From assembly GCF_902167145.1 (NCBI RefSeq), contig NC_050104.1, forward strand, positions 14,840,001 to 14,904,000: DNA of 64,000 bases, written 5' to 3'. A model generated the notes under the pieces. It had not been told where the DNA came from and made no database searches. It saw only the letters and a list, made by a program, of their open reading frames with translations. The translations under genes were made by a program, and so were the position numbers. Positions 11,044 through 21,278 of this stretch are shown piece by piece; position 1 is the stretch's first letter; each line of letters opens with the position of its first letter. This DNA is from Zea mays. Its lineage: Eukaryota; Streptophyta; Magnoliopsida; Poales; Poaceae.

Positions 11044-14000
11044 TTAATCTTCTCTCAAAACAACTTCTGCAGCTTCGTTCAGGAGTCGGTTAACAACTTC
11101 ATCCATGATAGCTTCAGCCATCTTTTTAATTTCCTCGTCTCCTTTCGGGTGAGGGCCCGGAGACGCTTTAGTAGGATCTGAAGGAGGACAGGATAGGGCT
11201 ACATCGCTATTACAAATTGCGAGCGAAGTTTAAAACCAAAAATTACAACACAATAAAAACCATTAGTTAATACCTATTTGCCCTTCGGGCTCTGCGCTTT
11301 TTTCAGCAGCCTCAGCTACTTCTCTAGCATCATGAATGTCCTTCTCGCTTTTCTGGATAATTTCTCGGGCCATTTCCCGGCCACCATTATCCCAGATATC
11401 GGTGAAAAAATTTCCACCAACCATGCTAGCTTCGGCCGAAGGATCTCTTGCATCTTCGAAGGACAAAGCAGCTTCGGATTGCGCTAAAATCTTTACATGC
11501 TCGCAGCCCTTTTTCTCTAAAATGGTGGCAATTCCTCTGGCACCCGAGAAAGCACATATATCTCCACGGCTATTTAAAATTTCCTCGAAGGCCTCAGCTT
11601 CGTGATCGATCCATTCGATGGGACCTTCGGGATTGCCTCTTGTAAAGTTTTCTTCGCTTGAGAATGCGCCGACTCTGGCAAAGCTAGCTTTTAACTTCTT
11701 AACGCACTCTATAGATTTGTTATAGCATCTCTTCTTGGACGAACGAAGCTCTTCAACAGTTCCTTCTAAGTGATTTGCCCATTGGTCGCTGAGTTCTCGC
11801 TTCGTTTCTTCAAGTATGCGTTCTTCCTTGGCTCTGGCCAGTTGTTTCCGAAGATCTTCAATTTCGCGCTTCTGAGCCTCAGCTTGACCTTTAAAAGCAG
11901 CTTCATCTTCCTTTATTTTATTTATCAATGAATGTAATATTTTATCTTTTTCGAGACCTTCGTTCCTCAGTTCAATTACTTCGGAACGAAGGTTGCTCAG
12001 GGCTATAGCACACCCTTCGTCTTCAGCATCTTTCTATGCCCTGAGGGCATTGCTAAGTATCAGGCCCTGCAAAGATAAATATGTGTGCGTCAATAGATTT
12101 AAGTAAACGAAAAATTTTGGTCTCAACAAAAAATACAAAGATCCCATTTGTTGCACCTTTAAGCTATTATATGCCAGGCTGTCGGCCAGATCGTTCTTCG
12201 ACAGCACCGAGAGCCCGTCTTCTAGTGTTGGGAATCCGAAGCTTTTGCTCATCTCCCGACAGACAGAAATCTCCTTGCTGTCAGGAAGACAATACAAAAA
12301 GTCTTCTTCTCCACTGCCATTGAATATTAACGCTCCCTTTGGATACTTCAGTTTTTGGGCGTAAAGCTGGGCCTCTTGTTTTTCTTTTTCTGATAATTGT
12401 TTCCCCGAAGCATGACGAACAATATAATCAAGGACTTTGGGGGATGCTTCGGGGGCAATGCCACTGGTTTCTTCAACAAAAGTTGGTTCTGTTATTTTTT
12501 CTTCCTCGGTTTCCAAGGATTTTATCTTCGTGGGCTCTGAGGACCCAGCTTCGGCTTCAGTTTCTTGCTCTGGAGCTTTAGTATCAGAAATTTCAGTTTT
12601 CGCTTCGGAAATGGCAGCAGTCTTCTTCGGAGGTGTGCTTGAAGATTTAATTGTTTCCAGTACATCTAGCACATTAGCCATTCTCTTTCTTTTCGGAGTC
12701 ACTGCTGGCACCTTTTGATTTTTTACTGTCTCAACATTTGCTGCGGGACTCAAAACTTCTGATGTTTTTTCCTCAGTTGGTTTTTTCACTTCTTCCTTTT
12801 TTTTCTGTGGATGGCGCTTCGGCCATCTCTTTTGTTTCTGGTAACAAAATCTTCGGTTCTTCCAATTCTATCCTTGTTGGCGCTTCGGCCATTTCTGCGA
12901 CTTCTGGCAGCAAGGTTGGTCTGGTTGGCTTTTCAGCTTCGGTGGCCGAAGAAGTTTCTCCGGTGAACTCAGGCACCGAAGCTGGTTCAATATAGCGCGG
13001 CCGATGTGTGAGGACCTTTATCCTCTTTCTTTTCGGTTCTGGCTCGCTAGGAGCAGTTGCAGCTCCTTCTTTCGCAGAGGTTGTGTTTTTTCTTTTCTGC
13101 CCTCGAATGGGATAACGATAGTCAGGGTAGACGAACCCGATTGCATCAAACACCCGATTCAGCCTCTTCTTTTTTCGGCCTCCGAAGGCTGCTGACAGTG
13201 CAGTATCTTCGGCCTTCGAATAAGCCCCAAGCAGTTCATCACTTAAATTTTCAATGCTTTTTAACCAGTCATCATCTGGCTCAATGAACTTATCTCCGAA
13301 CTTAAAAGTATACTTCAGCCTGATAAGTCCACCTACGTCGGCCTCCTTTATGGTTTCTTGCGGCATTTCCCATTTCTCTGCGAGCGGCCATACCCTGAAG
13401 GCAATATGCTCTTGTACCAAATCTCTCGTTCCAATAAAAGAGCAGATAACGCCGAAGGCTCTCTGGCATTCTTCGGCAGATTCATTCATTTCAACCTTCG
13501 GCCTCCGAAGGACGAAGCTTTGCCAAATAGGGCGCATAATTATACCTTTTATATCTTCTCGTACTGTCAGGTCATTCTTCACATAAAACCATTCTGTCAT
13601 CCAGTCGCCGGGCCATCTCTTCCGAAAGGTTGGCACGGGACAGCTTGACCCGGACCGAGAAACGAAACTATAGCAGCCAAAATTATTGTGATACTGTTCC
13701 TTACCCCAAGGTTTTGTTTCGTATGATAGTTCGTGTATATTGCAGAAACTTTTTGCATCAGGCTTCAGACCTTGGCTTCTCACGGCCCACACGAAGATAT
13801 TCAGCCTTATGATTGCCTCAGGGGTAAGTTGGTGAAGATAGACTTCGAATATTTTCAGCACCTCTACGACAAACTCGCTCAGGGGAAATCGTAGTCCAGC
13901 TTTCAAAAAGCTTTGGTACACTACGACTTCATTCTCTTCAGGGTGTGGACAAGTCTTTTCCCCTTCGTCGGCCCTCACAATGGACAAATCCCGGAAATAC

Positions 14001-14269
14001 CTTCCCCTCATGTTGACAAGATGATTTTCTTTGATAGTTGATTTGCCGAAAACCGCATGGCTTGGTCGCCATGGACAATCTTCGGAGTCTTCACCACCAC
14101 TGTCCACATCATAACTGTCGCTGTCACCAGTATCTTCAGACAAACCTTCCAGAATCTCCTTGGTGATTTTTTCTGTATTGGTCTTCGACATCGCTATAAG
14201 AAACCCCAAGTTCTTCTCTTCGTCGAGACTCAGCTTCATCTCAGCAGCAGCCTTCTTATCTTCAGACAT
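11044..14269 (-). pseudogene. Spliced antisense gene of the zeon-like element, homologue of the one at 722-4432
   Basis: Three exons are inferred: 14269-12157 (GT at 12156), 12066-about 11268 (AG at 12068-12067), and about 11210-11044, where the frame closes with TAA. Exon 1 begins with an acidic N-terminus, then the domain shared with the first element (residues ~60-340), then a Pro/Glu/Thr-rich linker and a short helical domain. Exon 2 is a coiled coil followed by a domain that aligns by eye with exon 3 of the other copy. Two lesions are seen: a one-base expansion in an A/T run near 12797 shifts the frame, and TAG at 12036-12034 interrupts exon 2. A GTG upstream (14281) extends the frame but ATG 14269 fits better. 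Confidence 0.65.
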
Positions 14270-14411
14270 CTTCGGAAACACTAAAAAACTGTTTTCAAAG
14301 CCGAAGCTTCAAAACTAAAAGCTCAGCAAATCTTAGTGCACAAGAGCTAAAAATTGAGTGAACGAGAGCAGACGGCAAGAGAGCGTGCCAAATGAGTTTG
14401 CGGTATGACTG

Positions 14412-14419
14412 TATTTATA
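14412..14419 (-). promoter_or_regulatory. TATA box for the antisense gene of the zeon-like element
   Basis: The minus strand reads TATAAATA, about 145 bases upstream of the ATG at 14269. The spacing matches that of the first element (about 160 bases), so an internal antisense promoter appears in both. Confidence 0.6.
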
Positions 14420-14575
14420 CGCCCAGTGCGTTGAAAATTGAAAGACCCCGCTTGTCAGTGAATGTTGCTATTCTAGCAAAGGGAAGGTGTTTTTTCGGAC
14501 CTTCGGCGTAAAGCCTTCGTCCATGTCGCAATCTAAATTTATTATTTTAAACAAATTAATATTGCGAGGGGCTAC

Positions 14576-15227
14576 TGTTGGGGGCCTTCGGCTTACGAAG
14601 GTCCTCAAAAACAGGATTTAACAGTATTTCTGGAGTTTAATGTGTGAACAGGTATCTTCGGACTCAAGTCGGTATCACAGCGGACCAGAATAATACGAAG
14701 GTTGATACAGCGCCGAAGGTGTGAGCAGGAAAGCTTCGGCGTGGTAGCAGAAAATGAAACCGACTTAAAGATGAAAAGGCTATTCAGACCTCGATAGATT
14801 ACTATAGAATTATTATCAAATGTAAAGGGCATAAATGTAATTTTGTATGGGCTGTGTCCTGTGCCTATAAATAGGTGAACAGTATCCCCGTACTGTTCAC
14901 GCTGATTTGGCATTTGCTCTTGCGTCACACCTGTACTTTCATTCCCTTCCAAACTGAAGGTACATTTGTAACTCGATATCATTTTGTTTCTCTACAATAA
15001 TGACAAGTTGATAATGATATATAATTATCTATGTAATCCTTCATATTCTTTACGTTTCATTCTTCATTGTATGCTATGTTTATGAAGGTATGTCCTTCAT
15101 AACCTTCGTCCGAAAATCATTATATCCTAAGGGAAATAATGCTTCGAAGGACGAAGGACTTTATCAATTAATATTTTCCGTGTTGCCTTGTTCTTAACCC
15201 ATAGCATTTGAGAACAAGTCCCCAACA
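14576..15227 (+). repeat. 3' LTR of the zeon-like element
   Basis: It is 652 bp with the same termini as the 5' copy and about 99.2% identical to it (five differences counted). It is preceded by a short purine-rich tract (gcgaggggctac). Its TATA box is at 14866-14873. Confidence 0.95.
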
Positions 15228-15232
15228 GATCA

Positions 15233-16109
15233 CCACACAATTAGGTGTCTCTTGCTTGCTTTCCAAATCACTTGGAAAGATTAGAGAGAGACGAAGAAAG
15301 CACGATTAAATGCCAAGCAACAAGAGCAATAAGAAAAGACACAAAATCACACTCTCTCAAGTCACTAATCACTAATGATCACTAGTCACAATTATAGAAC
15401 TTGGAGAGATTTGGAAGCTTGAATGTGTCTTTGGTTGAAGTGAATGCTCTTGTATTGAATGAGAGTGAATGAGAGGCTTGGATGAAGTGAATGGAGGTGG
15501 TTGGGGTTGTATTTATAGCCACCAACCACTTCCTAGCCGTTGCTCTAGTTCTGCCGACCGCGGACGGTCCGCGCCCCTGGTCCGGACGGTCTGCCCCTGT
15601 ACATCAACGGCTGAAATCGCAACGGTCAGCAGTAACGGCTATATCAACGGCTATAAGTGCATTTAATGTGTCATCATATTATCAGATAGAGCAGTCGCGG
15701 ATGGTGCGACCGTGCACACCGGACGGTCCGAGAGGACGCTAAAAATGAATTTCACCGAACCCGTCACCTTTGGGTTTTTCTGGTTTTACAATGACCAGAC
15801 GGTCCGCGCCTGGTCTCGGACGGTGTCCGCTTCTCCTTCGAACGGTTCATAGTGTTAACGTATGTTTTTGCATAGTTCCTGTCCGAGGCTCACCCTGGTG
15901 TCACGAATGGTCCGGTGCAAGGCCCCGAACGGTCCGCGCATAGGTGTTTTTCCAAAAAAACTTCTCCTGTAGTTGACTTAGAATAGTTGTAGATGAACTT
16001 ATGCACCTGAGAAATGACCAACTATGCAAACTAGTTAGTCCATAAGGTTTGTGATGGTCGTCAAACACCAAAATAGATTATAGGAAATGTTGAGGCCATT
16101 TCTCTTTCA
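15233..16109 (-). repeat. Ji-type Sirevirus LTR fragment, minus strand, split by the zeon-like element
   Basis: Read on the minus strand it starts TGAAAGAGAAATGGCC at 16109. It carries U3 palindromes (accgcggacggtccgcg, about 15560), has the TATA box as tatttatag (15511-15519), and continues across the insertion to 7808-7786, where it breaks off. It closely resembles the solo LTR at 27143-28467, which lies on the plus strand, so both are the same family. The insertion site is marked by the gatca duplication at 7804-7808 and 15228-15232. Confidence 0.7.
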
Positions 16110-16195
16110 ATTTCCCTAGTTAATACTTTTCACATGAGCATAAAGATCATATATACATACAAAAAAATGATTGTGGGACAATTCTACAAGTTTGG
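16110..16195. other. Short AT-rich junction sequence
   Basis: This stretch lies between the Ji-type LTR start and a second, truncated LTR. It holds no open frame or repeat that I recognise. Confidence 0.4.
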
Positions 16196-17348
16196 AGCAT
16201 AATAAGACTTGCTACAGCTAGTGGCGCACAGGACTGTCCTGTGTGCACCGGACAGGCTCGAGCACTCCGCGAACTGGCCGCTCAAGGGTTTTCTCGGCGC
16301 TCGTCCGCTAAAAATCACCAGACTATTCGGTGTGCCACCGGAGTGTCCGGTGAGCCCTCGGAGCAACGGTCGACTCCGCCAACGGTCGACTGTGGGACTG
16401 CGTCCGCAGTCTGCAGCGCCAGAAGTAAGGATACAGTATACGGTGGCAGGTCGCACCGGACTGTCCGGTGTGCCACCGGACTGTTTGATGCACCACAAGG
16501 ACAAGAAGACTTCAATGGTCAACATATCCAAACTCCAACGGTCGGCTGACGTGGCACGCACCGGATAATGAACATTGTTGTGTCCGGTGCACCACCGGAC
16601 TGTCCGATGTGTCCATCGACAGAGCAGTCAGCCAACAGCTAGAATAGTGGTTGGGGCTATAAATACCCCCGAACCACCACCATTCAAGCCATCCAAGCAT
16701 CCCACTCTCTTTGTTCAATACAAGAGCAAAGAATACACTCCAAAGACACATTCAAATCCTCAAATCCTCTCCAAACTCCAAAATTAAGTCAAGCGATCTA
16801 AAGTGTTTAGTGCTTGAGAGAGGGTGATTTGTGTTTCATTTGTTTCTCTTGTTGCTTGGTTGCTTTCTTTGTCCTCCTCTAAACTTTCAAAGTGTTTTGT
16901 AAAGCAATCAAGAGACGCCAAATTGTGTGGTGATCCTTGCAGGGTCTTAGTGACCCGTGTGATTAAGAAGAAGCACTCAACCGGTCTAAGTGACCGATTG
17001 AGAGAGGGAAAGGGTTGAAATAGATTCGGCCTTTGTGGCCTCCTCAACGAGGAGTAGGTTCTTTGGAACCGAACCTCGGGAAACAAATCATCGTGTCCAC
17101 TTGTGTTGATCTTCACCATTCGATTTGTTTCTCCCCTCTCCTCGCTCTCTAAAGTTCTCTTGCTTACATTGGTTTGAGTTTGCTCCCAAAGTTATTCGCA
17201 TTGAATGAGCAACTCATAGCAAGAAGAATTATCTTCCGCACTCCGAGCTCACTATTATTTATTTCTGACCCTAGCCCCGGGTGAAGTGTGTGTTCAAAGT
17301 TTATAATTTTCAAGTTTCGCCTATTCAACCCCCTCTAGGAGACTTTCA
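16196..17348 (+). repeat. 5'-truncated Sirevirus-type LTR, plus strand
   Basis: The end is clear (..ctctaggagactttca at 17348). The ~200 bp that should start the LTR are missing. U3 has repeated palindromes such as gcaccggactgtccggtg (for example 16457-16480 and 16585-16610), followed by a TATA box ctataaataccc (16658) and the usual leader ending. It resembles the minus-strand LTR at 5276-6427. Confidence 0.7.
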
Positions 17349-18353
17349 CAATGATTTAAGTTTTAATTCAACATACAACAGAAACAAATATTCATGTATT
17401 CAAGGTTTACCTGAGCCATTCACCATTTAAAAATATATATATAAGGTAGAAACATTCGTCGATTTAGGTTATGAGTCGAGGTCGGGAGACAGATGTTACG
17501 ACGATGAGTGTGGGCCCAACAGTAATGAATTGCAGATGTTGGGATGGAGCCGGTCGACATGATAATGGATTGAACTGGATCGGAGCAGAGTTGACTAACT
17601 ACAGAGAATATAAAGACACGCGAATGGCGACGCGTGGAAATCAGATAGATGGGCTGGCGCGCAGGTGCGATTTAGTGGGGTTTAATTAGGTGGATTGGTT
17701 CAGGTGATGAATAGCACTCCCATATATTTTTAAAATCGAGAAAAATACCTCAAACGGCGACGGAGACCTTGAAGTATTTGAAGGTCGAGCGATACTGTGG
17801 AGCTTCACGAACAGCAATGGCTCTTCAATCAGGGCTCCAAAACCGCAGAGTGATGCTATGGGTGTTTTTTTTTAAATAACGCGCCCGATTGGAGAATGTG
17901 GAGACGGATTAAAATCACACATAGCTTATAAGTGAGGAAAAGATGCGGAACCACTTCGAATCGATGAAAATACCTCAAACGGCGACGGAAACCTCGATGT
18001 GTTTGAAAGTCGAGCGATATTGCGAAGCTTCACGAACAGGAATGGCTCTTGAATCGGGGCTCCAAAACCACATAGTGATGCTGCGGAGATGAATGGCAGC
18101 GGCGGAAATCGAATGGCCAGTTGCCTTGGTCGGACCGCCTCGGTCGTCAGAATTTGGTGGTTTCCTTCCTGTTCCGCGGAGACAGTTGATAGAAACCATA
18201 CCTTCTCGCCCGGGCTTATCGGTCGTGATTGCGCGAAGACAGTTTTAGACGACGTCAAACGAGTGGGGTCACGTGTGTGGCTAACGGACGTGAGTGGGGA
18301 TATGCTGACCAGGTTTGGTTCAACCGGGGAGCACATTGACTGGCCTGGGCTTC
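17349..18353. other. Unassigned region with an internal duplication of about 120 bp
   Basis: Two copies of one segment occur about 225 bp apart: 17747-17860 and 17972-18085. Both contain acctcaaacggcgacgg and a shared run around 'gctccaaaaccgca/cata'. On the minus strand each copy is an open stretch ending in a GAG|GT that could be a splice donor, and 17926-18336 is open for 136 codons. I do not recognise the product. It may be a captured gene fragment or part of an unrecognised transposon. Confidence 0.4.
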
Positions 18354-18631
18354 ATCTATTATATATATATATATGCGTTATTTGTAACCTAGGGCGAAGC
18401 TTCACCCAGACCATTCTCGCTCTACCGTCCTACGCGCACCTGACCAAGTCGTCCACCTCATACATGCCCACATGCAAGTCCCACCTCTCTTGGACACACC
18501 TTTTTCCTTTTTTGTAACGTACAACCACCATGCACATTAATTATTTTTTTTGTGGGATCAAATAACTCCATGCACATTTTTTCTTTTTGTGCATGCATAA
18601 ATGCATTCACTTTGTCGGTAGTTCAGATTTA

Positions 18632-18905
18632 TCAGTAATAACTGAACACTTTGGTGGTAATAACTCAACACTTCGTCAGTAATAACCGAACGTGTCGTCG
18701 ATAATAATTCAATGCTTCACCGTTAATAATCCAACGTTCCACTAGTAATAACCAAGCGTTTCATCGGTAATAACCCAACGCTTCATCGGTAATAATCGAA
18801 CGTTTCGTGAGTAATAACCCAACGCTTCGCCGGTAATAACCGAGGATTTTGTCGGTAATAACCCAATGTTCCAATGGTAATAACTGAACATTTCTTCACT
18901 GTTGG
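18632..18905 (+). repeat. 22-bp tandem repeat, about 12 degenerate copies
   Basis: Units of the type ggtaataaccgaacgtttcgtc recur at 18635, 18657, 18679, 18701, 18722, 18744, 18766 and onward. The period is strict (21-22) although the bases drift. Confidence 0.8.
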
Positions 18906-18924
18906 CTACAATATTACTGACTAG

Positions 18925-19262
18925 TAACTGCAATATTACTGACTACATCTATTATCGAGCGATTATTGTTGTAAAATTATTTACTGGTGACTGCAATATT
19001 ACTGATTGTATCTATTACTAAGCGACGACTGTAGTAAAATTACTGATGACTGCAATATTACTCACTACATCTGTTATTGAGCGATGACTGTGGTATTACT
19101 GACTGCATCTATTACTGAGCGATTACTGATGTAAAAATACTAACCGATAACTATAATATTACTGATGCCATCTATTAATGAGCGATTACTGCCGTAAAAT
19201 TACTGACTGATAACCATGATTTACTGGTTGCATCTATTACTGAGCGTTTACTATAAAATTAC
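18925..19262 (+). repeat. Second tandem repeat array, units of about 65-70 bp
   Basis: Each unit combines 'gcaatattactgac', 'catctattactgagcga' and 'gtaaaattactgac'. About five degenerate units are present up to the right terminal repeat. The words 'ttactg' and 'taataac' suggest derivation from the same ancestral motif as the 22-bp array. Confidence 0.65.
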
Positions 19263-19516
19263 AGAGTGTATTTTCATAAAAAACACAATGCGACAAAAAG
19301 GAAAATACGAGCGCTCCCCCGTATGCGGGCAATACAGCCTGGCACGTGTGGGGACTGCTACCCGCATGCGGGCTGCTAGGTTTGACTGGGTGAAGCTTCA
19401 CCTAGGGTGACATATTGCATATGTGTGTATGTATATATATAATAGATTTTTTTAAAATTAGATATGGTTTCTCCGATTGCAAATGGGTTCCATATGTTGA
19501 GATGTAACGCAGATCC

Positions 19517-19796
19517 TGTTGGCGTCGATCCGGGCGTCATACCGGTGGTGGTGCTCTATGCGGAAGCGCGGACAGAATTATCGATGTAAATGCTACATAG
19601 TGGGTTCTCATCCTTCAGAGACTACGCCAAATTCAAAACTCATGCTTGGTGTACAGATCGAACCATTCGTGACCTGGCGTAGATACTAGGGTTTTTGCCT
19701 GATGAGTCGGACGGTCTACGCCTAGTGGCCGGACGGTCCACGCCTAGTGGCCGGACGGTCCGCACGTGCGTAGTGGTGACGGAGTTCGCCGACGAC
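19517..19796 (-). repeat. 3' LTR of the old Ty3 element, distal part (rest at 26141-26576)
   Basis: Together the two parts make an LTR of about 711 bp that starts TGTTGAGCACC at 26576 (minus strand) and ends ..GACGCCAACA at 19517. It is split by the Sirevirus insertion with TSD acgac. Three direct copies of ggccggacggtcc-type words occur at 19705-19765. Confidence 0.7.
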
Positions 19797-21197
19797 TGTA
19801 AGGAAAATGGACCCCAGGCCATTTGGCTAATTGAGTTTTGGTGTTTGATGATTAACACAATCGGTGGACTAATGTGTTTGCTAGTGTTTATAATTAAAGT
19901 TCACAGGATGTGATGAGGATTGGACCTAGGCAATGAGGATGCAACACCTCAAAAGAAGACATAAAAAGATGCATAGAAGTCCAAGACTCAAGAACAAAAG
20001 AAGCCTGAAGGAATCAACGAAGAAATCCTAGAAGAGGGTTGTCAGCCAGCGCCTGGTGACGCACTGGACAGTGAACAGTACTTGTCCGGTGTGCACCGGA
20101 CTGTCCGGTGGGACAACCGGACAGTCTGCGCAGAGGGGCCGCAGACAGGCGCCCTCGGGCTATGGCACCGAACTGTCCGGTGTGCACCGGACAGACGGTA
20201 ACGGTCAGATCCAACGGTCGACTGCTACAGATGCCAACGGTCGACTGACGTGGCGTGCACCGGACACTGCACAGTGCCTGTCCGGTGGTGCACCGGACTG
20301 TCCGGTGCACCCGACGACAGAAAGCTGATGCTTTATGTCCAACGGCTAGTTTGGGGATTGGAGGCTATAAATACCACCCCAACCGGCCATTCTCAAGTGT
20401 GAGAGCCCAAGCAACATATCAAGACACATAGTGCATATTTCCAAGAGCTCAAACACCCAAGTGCTTAATAGAATCACTCGGTGATTAGCGTAGGTGCTTT
20501 GCGAAGTGCTTAGGTTAGTTAGACCGCTTTAGCGCTTGCTCTAGGTGAACCCTAGATTGTTGAGTGAGTTTAGATAAACCTCACAACCCCTTGGCTCCTG
20601 CGTGAGCCGTTGTAATTGTACCGAGTGGGGCGAATGTCTTGCGAGACCGTGACAACCGCGTTTGTGTCACGGCCGCCACCGTGTACCAGAGGGAACGAGG
20701 CCCGCGGCGTTTCGGCCGAAAGCTCGATAGTGGAGACGGTGGGGAGCGTCCGAGAGGAGCCAGAAGCGGAGCACCACCTGCGCGTGGAGAAGGGCCGCGG
20801 CTCTCTACGGAGTTACTCGACCGAGGTGCTTGGCCCTCGCGTGGGCTTCCCTTTGCGTAGGGGCACCAACGAGGATTAGTCGGGACCTTGCGCGGTTCTG
20901 GATACCTCGGTAAAAATACTGGCGTCATCCACGAGAGTTTGCTTCTCTACTTTGCTCTTTAAGTTTCCGCATTTATATTAAGCATTTAAGTTTCAATCTT
21001 GTAGTCATACTTATTTAGTGTAGATTGAAACTTAGCCATTGCGGTAGATATAGCAACACTTAGACAAAACCAAGTTTGCACATTCTAGTTTGACTATTTG
21101 CATAGGTTTTGCTCTAGGGATTTAATTGTGGCCTAGTTTAGCGAAAGTTTTAGAAGTCCTAATTCACCCCCCTCTTAGGTGTCACCCGTTTCCTTCA
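19797..21197 (+). repeat. 5' LTR of the non-autonomous Sirevirus (1401 bp)
   Basis: It starts TGTAAGGAAAATGGACC and ends GTTTCCTTCA. U3 contains a cluster of CGG..CCG palindromes (20060-20310). TATAAATA is at 20366-20373. Confidence 0.93.
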
Positions 21198-21199
21198 AT

Positions 21200-21211
21200 T
21201 GGTATCAGAGC
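21200..21211 (+). other. Primer-binding site, initiator-Met tRNA
   Basis: TGGTATCAGAGC, two bases after the LTR, is the standard complement to plant initiator methionine tRNA. Confidence 0.9.
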
Positions 21212-21278
21212 CTGGTTTGGCTCATTTGAAATGCTTTAGCTTCACCGCTAAAAGAGCCAACGCTTTTTAGAGGAAAGG

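Larger units (their letters stand above)
7809..15227 (+). mobile_element. Complete zeon-like non-autonomous LTR retrotransposon (cinful-zeon group)
   Basis: The element is 7419 bp long with two 652-bp LTRs (7809-8460 and 14576-15227) and a perfect target duplication gatca (7804-7808, 15228-15232). I count five differences between the LTRs. The order is LTR, primer-binding site, gag, repeat block, antisense gene, LTR. No pol is present. Length, LTR length and lack of pol agree with what I recall of maize Zeon-1 (about 7.3 kb, LTR about 650 bp, pol supplied by cinful). The name is an inference; the structure is seen directly. Confidence 0.93.
18354..19447. mobile_element. 1.1-kb inverted-repeat element filled with tandem repeats (MITE-like or foldback-like)
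   Basis: The left end runs atctatta(ta)n..gcgttatttgtaac, then cctagggcgaagcttcaccca. The right end, reversed, reads the same with small differences (19386-19447). The inner part of the terminal repeat is itself a near-palindrome centred on aagctt. No transposase frame exists inside. The outermost bases are (TA)n tracts on both sides, so target duplication and exact ends are uncertain. Confidence 0.5.
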
